Of a stretch of DNA of 7,292 bases, positions 1-5,406 are shown one piece after another. The notes beneath the pieces were generated by a model that had not been told where the DNA came from, made no database searches, and worked only from the letters and a program-made list of their open reading frames with translations. The stretch lies in NCBI GenBank assembly GCA_003485825.1, contig DNHN01000342.1, positions 1-7,292 on the forward strand, read 5' to 3'. Made by a program: the position numbers and the translations under genes. Position 1 is the stretch's first letter; each line of letters starts with the position of its first letter. The DNA comes from Bacteroidota bacterium. Lineage in GTDB: Bacteria > Bacteroidota > Bacteroidia > NS11-12g > UBA9320.

Positions 1-1
1 C

Positions 2-202
2 AAAGAGAAATACGAGTTTGAAACCCTGGAGAAAGAGATAGAAAACCTAGAAGAAGAAAAAGTGAAACTGGAAGCAGAACTTGCCGAAAATGCCACTGAC
101 TTTGACATCATATCTAAAGCTACCGAACGACTAGGCGTAGTAATAGCCGAACTAGCTACTAAAGGAGACAGGTGGCTGGAGTTGAGTGAATTTGCTGAGT
201 AG
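2..202 (+). CDS. ABC-F family ATPase, C-terminal end (partial)
   Basis: The frame is open from the left edge to a TAG stop and gives the last 66 residues of a larger protein. It begins KEKYEFETLEKEIENLEEEK, which is the start of the charged C-terminal coiled-coil of Uup-like ABC-F proteins, and ends WLELSEFAE, also typical of Bacteroidota members. ABC-F proteins are soluble twin-ATPase proteins that act on the ribosome or its assembly; Uup-type members have a C-terminal coiled-coil that binds nucleic acid. Both ATPase domains lie outside the window, so the Uup assignment rests on the tail alone. It is the only supported plus-strand gene here and converges with the beta-barrel gene 47 nt away. 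I see no strong terminator in that gap, only two copies of AGTTTAAG and a loopless TAAGCTTA palindrome. Confidence 0.8.
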   Translation, partial: KEKYEFETLEKEIENLEEEKVKLEAELAENATDFDIISKATERLGVVIAELATKGDRWLELSEFAE

Positions 203-249
203 GGAGGAAGTTTAAGAATAAGTTTAAGCTTAGAATCATACTATTTCTT

Positions 250-810
250 TTATCGCTTACCAAACGTATACTTCACACCAAAGGAATGCATCATTGGGAC
301 GGAGGTAGTCAATTGAATAGGTCGATATGCTGCAGCATCTACATACTCCACTTGCTCACGCCCCACGCCCAAAGCTAGCGAGTAAGTAAGACTCCAGTTT
401 TTATTCAATTTATACTCTAGACCAACTCCCACATTCGCAGTAAGCAGTTTGTACTGATCAAAGCCCATTTCTGCTGATTGTTTTCTTTGCGAGTAAAGCA
501 CAGATATTTCTGGAGCTATGATTAGCGGTGAGTTTTCTTTCAATTTTAATCTGTAATTCAAATACGGTCCTATAAAAAACTCATTGCCTACCAAACCCAA
601 AGAGGACTTTGTGATGCCCGTCAATCCAAATCCAAATTGGCTCTTCTCGTAACCTATTGTCAGATAACTATCCGGTCGAAAACCAGTGGATTCGAACTTA
701 GATTTAGTCATAGACAAACTGGGGACACCTGTTTCTAATGTCAGCTGAGCTAAAGAGCTATAAGACGAAAAAAGAATTAAACCAAGGATAATTGTTTTAT
801 TAAATTGCAT
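250..810 (-). CDS. Small outer-membrane beta-barrel protein
   Basis: The protein has 186 residues from the ATG at 810. It starts with a clear signal peptide (MQFNKT, then a hydrophobic stretch) and probable cleavage after SSLA, just before QLTLETG. The mature part is made of alternating hydrophobic/polar strands: YLTIGYEKSQFGFGLTG, FFIGPYLNYRLKL, LTANVGVGLEYKLNKNWSLT, and a last strand HSFGVKYTFGKR. This matches the general porin-like/outer-membrane beta-barrel families of Bacteroidota, probably 8 strands. Function is unknown. An in-frame TTG at 825 would add five residues before the signal peptide, but the ATG puts the basic n-region at the very start and is preferred. It lies 89 nt downstream of the aldo/keto reductase on the same strand, so it may be read through from that cluster or have its own promoter; I could not identify one with confidence. 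Confidence 0.75.
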   Translation of the reverse strand: MQFNKTIILGLILFSSYSSLAQLTLETGVPSLSMTKSKFESTGFRPDSYLTIGYEKSQFGFGLTGITKSSLGLVGNEFFIGPYLNYRLKLKENSPLIIAPEISVLYSQRKQSAEMGFDQYKLLTANVGVGLEYKLNKNWSLTYSLALGVGREQVEYVDAAAYRPIQLTTSVPMMHSFGVKYTFGKR

Positions 811-899
811 ACGGATGATACGCAAAATAGCCTTCGATGTTACACCTCAGCTTGGGATATTGGCAAAGTCAACACTACTGGACATGATCAACTACATCA

Positions 900-1847
900 T
901 TAATTCCACTCCAACTTCTTACGCTCAGACCAATACCCTTCAGGATCTACTTTCAGCATTTTTATTCTAGCTATTTCTTCTTCTGTTAGTACAAAGTCGT
1001 ATGCCTTTAGGTTTTCGGCAAGTTGCTTTTGGGTGTTTGCTCCGCTGAGCACTATATCACTTTTTATGCTATCCATACAAAACCGTAGGGCTACAGCGTC
1101 TATTCCTACCGTGTACTTTTTACTGAGTTCTAATAGTAAATCATAGTGAGCTTCGTACTGAGGATATCGCTGTACATTTGGAAAGACTCGACCATTGGCA
1201 AGTGCTTCCTTTATGATTATTTTTCTATCAAAATCGATGTCTACCAACTCAGCGATACGTTGATCAAAAACATTGTACGTCACCTGAAAACTGTCAAATA
1301 AAGCTTCATTTTTCACTTGGACATTCATCGCTAATCGCATAACTTCCAGTTGTTTATGCCCTGTAGTAGTTATTCCAATCGCTATATGGTGTTTTTTCTT
1401 TAGCTCATAGAGTCGCTTTAGTACGTCCGTATTTTGCAGCACTCCAGTATCTAGCGTAGCGGAGTGTATCTGATAGGTATTCAGGCTAGGAAGCAGTTCT
1501 TTGGTCACCTTCCATTGTTCATTGAGCTTGGCAAGTGAATGCTCTTTTACTTCGTGTTCTTTGGCCGTTTCGGAGAAATCTGCCACATAGGTATAGCCCC
1601 ATTTGCTAGAGACAAACACATCTGAAATCTTACGCTGCTTCAGCCATTCTAAAACTAAATTCTCTGCCAACCCATATCCTGGAGCCGTGTCTAGTATTCT
1701 GATTCCTTTGGCATACGCAAAATCCAATAAGGCCTCGCCTTCTCTGATAAACTCCTCTTTATCAAAAGGTTTAGAAGTATTCTTCTCTTTTATATTGATG
1801 TATAGCGGCCTACCTATGGCTGCTGTGCCTAGTCCTATTTTAGCCAT
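900..1847 (-). CDS. Aldo/keto reductase
   Basis: This 315-residue protein is full length for the aldo/keto reductase superfamily, a cytosolic (beta/alpha)8 barrel that reduces carbonyls with NAD(P)H. The catalytic tetrad is visible: Asp53 and Tyr58 in ILDTAPGYG, Lys82 in SSKWGY, and His128 in YQIHS. A cofactor-binding loop follows near residues 268-280 (SGANTQKQLAENL). The C-terminus DPEGYWSERKKLEWN resembles tails of Bacteroidota AKRs. The substrate cannot be told from sequence; the family includes reductases for aldehydes, sugars and reactive carbonyls. The ATG start is 11 nt after the stop of the ytxJ gene, so the two are probably cotranscribed. Next to msrA and ytxJ, a role in carbonyl detoxification under oxidative stress is a reasonable inference but not shown. 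Confidence 0.92.
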   Translation of the reverse strand: MAKIGLGTAAIGRPLYINIKEKNTSKPFDKEEFIREGEALLDFAYAKGIRILDTAPGYGLAENLVLEWLKQRKISDVFVSSKWGYTYVADFSETAKEHEVKEHSLAKLNEQWKVTKELLPSLNTYQIHSATLDTGVLQNTDVLKRLYELKKKHHIAIGITTTGHKQLEVMRLAMNVQVKNEALFDSFQVTYNVFDQRIAELVDIDFDRKIIIKEALANGRVFPNVQRYPQYEAHYDLLLELSKKYTVGIDAVALRFCMDSIKSDIVLSGANTQKQLAENLKAYDFVLTEEEIARIKMLKVDPEGYWSERKKLEWN

Positions 1848-1858
1848 ACTTGGATAGT

Positions 1859-2230
1859 CTACAGTACTTCTGCTATTCCTTTTGGATTGATAGCGTGATG
1901 TGTCACACTGTGCACTACTTCCCCATTTTTGAGAATGATAATTTGAGGTGACTGGTGGTATACTCCAAGGTGATCAGCGATAAAATTGGACACTGATCTG
2001 TAAGACAGTAGGTCTAGATAATTAAAATCTGCCTTACCATCTATCTCATCATACCCATCTATAATTCTACTTTTAGCATACGCACTGATTCCACATGTCA
2101 CGCTATCCTTAAATATAATTTGAGGTGTTTGATGTGATTTTTCTACGATATCTTTTATCTCTTGCTCTGATGTTATTTTATTCCAACTTTCCATTTCTAC
2201 TGTCTTTTTTCGTTTAAATATATTGAACAC
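1859..2230 (-). CDS. ytxJ: YtxJ-like monothiol bacilliredoxin
   Basis: This 123-residue thioredoxin-fold protein belongs to the YtxJ/BrxC group (bacillithiol-system redox-active protein). Seen in the sequence: a strand IIFKDSVTCGIS with a single cysteine, Cys46, in the TCxIS motif (the serine replaces the second cysteine of thioredoxin); a cis-proline segment HQSPQIIILKNGEVV (Pro95); and the ending VTHHAIN typical of the family. Known members reduce mixed disulfides between proteins and bacillithiol, the low-molecular-weight thiol of Firmicutes and many Bacteroidota. The start chosen is GTG at 2230, because homologues often have a short basic N-terminal tail like FNIFKRKKT; an ATG at 2194 (M-ESWNKIT) is a real alternative. 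The start is 3 nt after the msrA stop, which suggests an operon and translational coupling. Confidence 0.85.
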   Translation of the reverse strand: MFNIFKRKKTVEMESWNKITSEQEIKDIVEKSHQTPQIIFKDSVTCGISAYAKSRIIDGYDEIDGKADFNYLDLLSYRSVSNFIADHLGVYHQSPQIIILKNGEVVHSVTHHAINPKGIAEVL

Positions 2231-2233
2231 TAC

Positions 2234-2722
2234 TTACAGAAACGTATCAAACCGCTCAAAATGACATGTGTATCCATTTGGATTTTTCACCAAGTAGTCT
2301 TGATGCTCTGGCTCTGCTGGCCAAAACGTAGCAAAAGGCTCTAGCGCAGTGACCACATCACCCTCCCATCTGCCAGATTTATTTACTATGGCTATTACTT
2401 CCTCAGCTACTTTTTGCTCTTCGTCATTCTGAATAAAAATGGCGGACCGATAGCTAGATCCTATATCATTTCCTTGTTGGTCTATGGTAGTAGGATTATG
2501 TACCCTAAAGAAGTAGTCCAATAGCTCTCTAAACGAAGTTTCATTTGCATCGTACGTCAACTCTACCGCCTCTGCGTGACCTGGGTGATTTCTGTATGTT
2601 GGGTTATCATTTACGCCACCTTGGTAGCCCACTTCGGTATGTAGTATTCCTTTTCTGGTTCTAAAGAGGTCTTCCATTCCCCAGAAACAACCGCCTGCTA
2701 TATATGCTTTTTTCTTGTTCAT
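2234..2722 (-). CDS. msrA: Peptide-methionine (S)-S-oxide reductase MsrA
   Basis: This 162-residue protein is a compact MsrA. It reduces the S epimer of methionine sulfoxide in proteins and free methionine, using thioredoxin or a related reductant, in the cytosol. The catalytic motif GCFWGMED carries the nucleophile Cys12. The family signatures [15 protein letters not shown] (Glu51), [19 protein letters not shown] (Asp81) and PAEPEHQDY are all present. The tail [12 protein letters not shown] holds Cys153, the likely resolving cysteine. There is no MsrB domain, and no msrB in the window. The start is the ATG at 2722 with [11 protein letters not shown]. It is the first gene of a tight msrA-ytxJ-aldo/keto reductase cluster, preceded by a 359-bp gene-free region that probably contains its promoter. 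Confidence 0.96.
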   Translation of the reverse strand: MNKKKAYIAGGCFWGMEDLFRTRKGILHTEVGYQGGVNDNPTYRNHPGHAEAVELTYDANETSFRELLDYFFRVHNPTTIDQQGNDIGSSYRSAIFIQNDEEQKVAEEVIAIVNKSGRWEGDVVTALEPFATFWPAEPEHQDYLVKNPNGYTCHFERFDTFL

Positions 2723-2745
2723 TTATTCTTTTAAAGTGTTAGACT

Positions 2746-2773
2746 CAAATGCCTTTACTAAGTATCTAAGCAA
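2746..2773 (-). promoter_or_regulatory. Possible Bacteroidota-type promoter for msrA
   Basis: On the minus strand a TTG (2773-2771) is followed after 21 nt by TTTG (2749-2746), close to the TTG / TAnnTTTG spacing known for Bacteroidota sigma factor promoters. The TA of the -7 box is not conserved (the bases are GGCATTTG). A transcript starting just downstream would have a leader of roughly 15-20 nt before the msrA ATG. This is a weak pattern match only. Confidence 0.22.
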
Positions 2774-2785
2774 TAGATATGCTTA
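2767..2785. repeat. Short inverted repeat upstream of msrA
   Basis: TAAGCA (2767-2772) and TGCTTA (2780-2785) form a perfect 6-bp inverted repeat with a 7-nt AT-rich spacer. It overlaps the TTG of the proposed msrA promoter, so it could be an operator, but a repeat this short also arises by chance in AT-rich DNA. Confidence 0.25.
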
Positions 2786-2800
2786 AAAGTTTTTATCGCC

Positions 2801-2841
2801 TGACTTTTTGCCTTGACGCAAAAAGTAACAAAAAAGTCAAG
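2801..2841. repeat. Nested inverted repeat, probable interspersed extragenic element
   Basis: ACTTTTTGC (2803-2811) and GCAAAAAGT (2818-2826) make a perfect 9-bp stem around the loop CTTGAC. A second, competing stem pairs TGACTTTTT (2801-2809) with AAAAAGTCA (2831-2839). In addition, the loop CTTGAC (2812-2817) is complementary to GTCAAG (2836-2841), so a pseudoknot-like fold is possible. There is no T-run directly after the stem on either strand, so a standard intrinsic terminator is not supported. From memory, very similar ACTTTTTG...CAAAAAGTAAC sequences recur in intergenic regions of many Bacteroidota genomes; that recollection could not be checked here. Confidence 0.6.
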
Positions 2842-3081
2842 ACTTATTTCATTTTAGCTCAATTTTACTACGATTACTACACTGAAAATTAAAAGGTGTG
2901 AATTTTGAACAGCCAAATTAACTCAGATTCTTCTAAATACTAGGTAAACTTAAAAACAGAACTGCTATAGAGCACTGGATAATTTTCTACGCTCCACAAT
3001 CTTGAAAATTAGCAAAATCAAATAGGTCCGTCCTTAATCCCACAGCTCCATTCACTTTCAACATTATTATGATTTTTATAC

Positions 3082-4647
3082 CTATGAACTACAAGATAAC
3101 ATGGAGCACCCCACTTTATGCCTCGCCCATTCGGGTCTTTTGGCATACCACTTCTCCATAGCAGGTTGCTCGTCATATGGGGTTAGCAGCAAATTGTACA
3201 ATTCATCTACCAAAGCATTATTTCCTTTTTCTGCCTCGTCTATGGCCAGTTGTGCCATATAGTTTCGCAGTACATACTTCGGGTTTACTTTTCTCATAGC
3301 TGCTAGTCTATCTAGCTCATTCGCACCTTCTGCATTTATATACCCGACATACTCAGTGTGCCACTTCATCCAATTTTCTTTTTGCTCTGCAATATCATTT
3401 TCTAAGTAGGTAGTTTTCTCTACTATCTGCCAAAATTTTCCTGCACTGGTTAAACCAGTATTGGATAACTCTCTGAAAAATAACGTGTAATCAAGTTTAG
3501 ACTTTGCAAGGTTCTCTTCCAATGTTTTAAAGAAATCTTTTCCAATACTAGACCAATCCGTGAGACCTAGTTTCTGAGCCATCATTTCTCGATACTTGGT
3601 GATATAACTTACTTGCGATTCTTCTAAAATCTTTTGCAACGGGTCTACCTCTTCTATCAGCGGATACATTGCATTGGCTAGTTGAGTCAAATTCCAAAGA
3701 GCAATATTTGGCTGATTCCCAAATCGATACCTTCTGTGTTGAGCATCGGTAGTATTAGGCGTCCAGTTGGGGTCATAGTCTTCTAACCATCCGTATGGTC
3801 CATAGTCTATTGTTAGACCAAGTATGGACATATTATCTGTATTCATCACCCCGTGTACGAAGCCTACCCGTTGCCAATGAATGACCATATCCATAGTTCT
3901 ATCTACCACCTCTTTCAGAAAAAGCAAGTACGTTTCTTTGCTTGGTTTGCCGAGCTCTGGATAGTGGTGCTTTATGGTGTAATCAAAAAGCTTTTTAAGA
4001 TTCTTAGTATCTCCTCTAGCAGCAAATAGCTGAAAACTTCCAAAGCGAATAAAACTGAGTGCTAGGCGACACACTACTGCTCCGAGTTCATCTTTTGGGT
4101 TCCCGTTATACAATATATCACGAGTGACCAAGTCCCCTGTTTTTACCAACGACAATGCTCGGGTAGTAGGAACTCCTAGGTTGTGCATGGCCTCACTGCA
4201 CAGATATTCTCTTATAGAAGAACGGAGTACAGCCAGTCCGTCAGAACCTCTAGAGTAGGGAGTTGGCCCTGCTCCTTTAAGTTGCAGTTTCCAATTGGAG
4301 CCATTCGCATCTATTTCTGCTATATTGATTGCTCGACCATCACCCAGTTGACCAGCCCAGTTGCCAAACTGATGCCCACCATAGCACATGGCATAGGATT
4401 TGAATCCATTAAACTTCTCTGCGCCACTCATTACTTTCGTAAACTCCGCTTGGTTTTCTAGACCTAAGACCAGCTCTTTCAAAAGCTCAGAAGAAAAGTG
4501 AACAATCTCAGGGTTTCGAGGCTTTTTAGTTTCAGCATAGGAAAAACAGGCTTGGTGGACCTGACGTGAAAAATTCTCCTCCTCGGGGTCTGCTGGCAAC
4601 TCTTTGGAAAAGTATGCTGAAATCTCTCTCTTAAGTATATCGTCCAT
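3082..4647 (-). CDS. selO: Protein adenylyltransferase SelO (YdiU/UPF0061 family)
   Basis: This 521-residue pseudokinase-fold enzyme transfers AMP from ATP to Ser/Thr/Tyr of proteins; known targets in E. coli include redox proteins such as glutaredoxin. Family blocks in order: LPADPEEENFSRQV (18-30), YGGHQFGNWAGQLGDGRA (89-106), LQLKGAGPTPYSRGSDG with Lys124, SSIREYL with Glu147, and HGVMNTDNMSILGLTIDYGP with Asn272 and Asp281 (metal/ATP site). The protein ends CSMLSCSS; Cys519 sits where vertebrate SelO has selenocysteine. The activation-loop segment reads NWTPNTTD, so Pro297 stands where E. coli has Cys272. The start chosen is the ATG at 4647, preceded by AGAGAAAGAAGTG and matching the usual N-terminus length; a TTG at 4689 would add 14 unlikely residues. 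It is the nearest gene upstream of the msrA cluster on the same strand, 359 bp away. Confidence 0.95.
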   Translation of the reverse strand: MDDILKREISAYFSKELPADPEEENFSRQVHQACFSYAETKKPRNPEIVHFSSELLKELVLGLENQAEFTKVMSGAEKFNGFKSYAMCYGGHQFGNWAGQLGDGRAINIAEIDANGSNWKLQLKGAGPTPYSRGSDGLAVLRSSIREYLCSEAMHNLGVPTTRALSLVKTGDLVTRDILYNGNPKDELGAVVCRLALSFIRFGSFQLFAARGDTKNLKKLFDYTIKHHYPELGKPSKETYLLFLKEVVDRTMDMVIHWQRVGFVHGVMNTDNMSILGLTIDYGPYGWLEDYDPNWTPNTTDAQHRRYRFGNQPNIALWNLTQLANAMYPLIEEVDPLQKILEESQVSYITKYREMMAQKLGLTDWSSIGKDFFKTLEENLAKSKLDYTLFFRELSNTGLTSAGKFWQIVEKTTYLENDIAEQKENWMKWHTEYVGYINAEGANELDRLAAMRKVNPKYVLRNYMAQLAIDEAEKGNNALVDELYNLLLTPYDEQPAMEKWYAKRPEWARHKVGCSMLSCSS

Positions 4648-4753
4648 CACTTCTTTCTCTAGTGTATTTCTTGGGCTATGCCCGCACAAAAGCGAGTCTT
4701 TTAGGCAAGAAATAAGGTTAGTACAATGATACGGGAGAGACTTTAGTTTTAGG

Positions 4754-4999
4754 CTATGGGTTCACCTTCTTTATAGCTCCTACCTTATTATTTACCTGAA
4801 GTTTACGGTAGGTATTTTCTACGTGCTTGCGTACCGTCCCTGTGCTTATAAAAAGATTACTTGCTATCTGATCGTAGCTCAATCCGTTACTCAAGTGTTC
4901 CAGTATTTCTGTCTCACTAGTGGTCAATCCGTAATCTACATTTTGGCTGGCACCAATTTTACCCCCCGCAGCACTCCATCTCCTGAGCCGCTGCATCAT
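4754..4999 (-). CDS. LuxR/NarL-type HTH protein, probably a C-terminal remnant
   Basis: This 81-residue reading frame has a complete LuxR-family DNA-binding domain at about residues 25-78: GLTTSETEILEHLSNGLSYD, then QIASNLFISTGTVRKHVENT (scaffold and recognition helices) and YRKLQVNNKVGAIKK. The first 14 residues (MMQRLRRWSAAGGK) are not LuxR sequence: the DNA is the out-of-frame tail of the TauE/SafE remnant, which this ORF overlaps by 41 nt. No receiver or sensor domain is attached, so this is most likely the 3' end of a broken response regulator or PAS-LuxR regulator. Stand-alone HTH proteins of this size do exist (GerE of Bacillus), so a functional small regulator cannot be excluded. Whether the ATG at 4999 or 4996 is used is uncertain. 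Confidence 0.55.
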   Translation of the reverse strand: MMQRLRRWSAAGGKIGASQNVDYGLTTSETEILEHLSNGLSYDQIASNLFISTGTVRKHVENTYRKLQVNNKVGAIKKVNP

Positions 5000-5261
5000 A
5001 GCTTGGGCTAAGATAAGGTATACCTAATCCAGCAGAGCGTATGACCAGTATAAATCCTACGATCAGTAATATTCTGGGTGTGACAGCATTGAACTTACGC
5101 AAGTACTTCTGAAGACCCAGCTGCGGCAGGTAGCCTGCAGAATTTATGTCCTCTATGATGCCTCTGGTATTGATTACAATGATACCGTCTAGTGTAGTTT
5201 CAAAAATGGATTGATATCGGTTTTGTACAGCCATAAATTCTTTCAGGTTGCAAAATACCAT
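4959..5261 (-). pseudogene. Chimeric ORF: PAS-domain start fused to TauE/SafE tail
   Basis: The 100-codon frame joins two unrelated pieces. Residues about 10-42 (MAVQNRYQSIFETTLDG, IIVINTRGIIEDINSAG) are the opening strands and first helix of a PAS sensor domain, which then stops abruptly. Residues about 43-100 (YLPQLGLQKYLRKFNAVTPR, then one membrane helix ILLIVGFILVIRSAG, then LGIPYLSPSYDAAAQEMECC) look like the last part of a TauE/SafE-family membrane protein as found in Bacteroidota, including a cysteine-containing tail and what appears to be its native TAA stop. Neither half can fold as a normal domain. The junction is near 5126-5140, inside GCAGG-TAG-CCTGC, a small inverted repeat. The domain assignments are by motif recognition; the TauE/SafE call is less certain than the PAS call. 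Confidence 0.55.
5126..5138. repeat. Small GC-rich inverted repeat at the PAS/TauE junction
   Basis: GCAGG (5126-5130), TAG, CCTGC (5134-5138) is a perfect 5-bp inverted repeat, overlapped by the palindrome CTGCAG (5135-5140) and close to CAGCTG (5118-5123). It lies where the PAS-like sequence changes into TauE-like sequence and is GC-rich for this region. It may mark the recombination point, but it is short. Confidence 0.4.
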
Positions 5262-5331
5262 TAATACTAATTAAGCCATATATATCAATGGGTATAAAAG
5301 CTGAAAATGGATTAAAATGAATACGCAAAGT

Positions 5332-5406
5332 CTAATCTGATCTTCGCTTTCTTCTTTTTTTGATATATCTAACTACGAGCAGAACCAGTAGTGGTAGTGC
5401 GGGCAT
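5332..5406 (-). CDS. Possible 24-residue hydrophobic/polybasic mini-protein
   Basis: The ATG (5406-5404) shares one base with the TAA stop of the TonB-dependent receptor (TAATG), an arrangement typical of translational coupling. The product starts MPALPLLVLLVV, a short hydrophobic stretch, and continues RYIKKRRKRRSD, a strongly basic tail, then TAG. This hydrophobic-plus-Arg/Lys layout looks like a tiny membrane-anchored peptide with a cytoplasmic basic tail, or like the very end of a sorting-signal domain detached from its protein. The hydrophobic part is about 11-12 residues, short for a full membrane span. I recognise no family. It may be chance, since 25 open codons are not rare. Confidence 0.3.
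   Translation of the reverse strand: MPALPLLVLLVVRYIKKRRKRRSD

Larger units (their letters stand above)
2723..3081. other. Gene-free region between selO and msrA
   Basis: No frame in these 359 bp looks coding. The part next to msrA holds the possible promoter and the short inverted repeat; 2801-2841 holds the nested hairpin. The rest (about 2842-3060) is AT-rich and contains one further 8-bp inverted repeat, TAATTTTC (2980-2987) / GAAAATTA (3004-3011), with a 16-nt loop. This stretch may be the remainder of an interspersed element that starts at the hairpin, but the window has only one copy, so its ends cannot be set. No clear terminator for selO is visible. Confidence 0.5.

Noticed and set aside
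203..249. Bidirectional terminator between the convergent ABC-F and beta-barrel genes
   Set aside because: Only the loopless TAAGCTTA palindrome and AGTTTAAG direct repeats are present; no stable stem-loop with a T-tract on either strand.
1603..1857. 84-codon plus-strand frame opposite the aldo/keto reductase
   Set aside because: It covers the N-terminal coding part of the reductase, whose catalytic motifs are intact; no independent evidence.
2980..3011. AT-rich inverted repeat as a selO terminator
   Set aside because: The 8-bp stem is almost all A/T with a 16-nt loop, starts about 70 nt past the stop and lacks a following T-run on the minus strand.
4183..4461. 92-codon plus-strand frame opposite selO
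   Set aside because: It overlaps the most conserved SelO blocks (GGHQFGNWAGQLGDGRA, LKGAGPTPYSRG) on the other strand; a shadow of these.
4648..4689. TTG-initiated 14-residue extension of SelO (MCGHSPRNTLEKEV)
   Set aside because: The ATG at 4647 fits the usual SelO N-terminus and has A/G-rich sequence before it; the extension has no family resemblance.
4823..5011. 62-codon plus-strand frame opposite the LuxR/TauE remnants
   Set aside because: It is antisense to recognisable LuxR HTH sequence and has no features of its own.
5276..5291. Near-palindrome CCATATATATCAATGG upstream of the chimeric ORF
   Set aside because: Only 12 of 16 positions are symmetric and the region is extremely AT-rich, so chance is a sufficient explanation.
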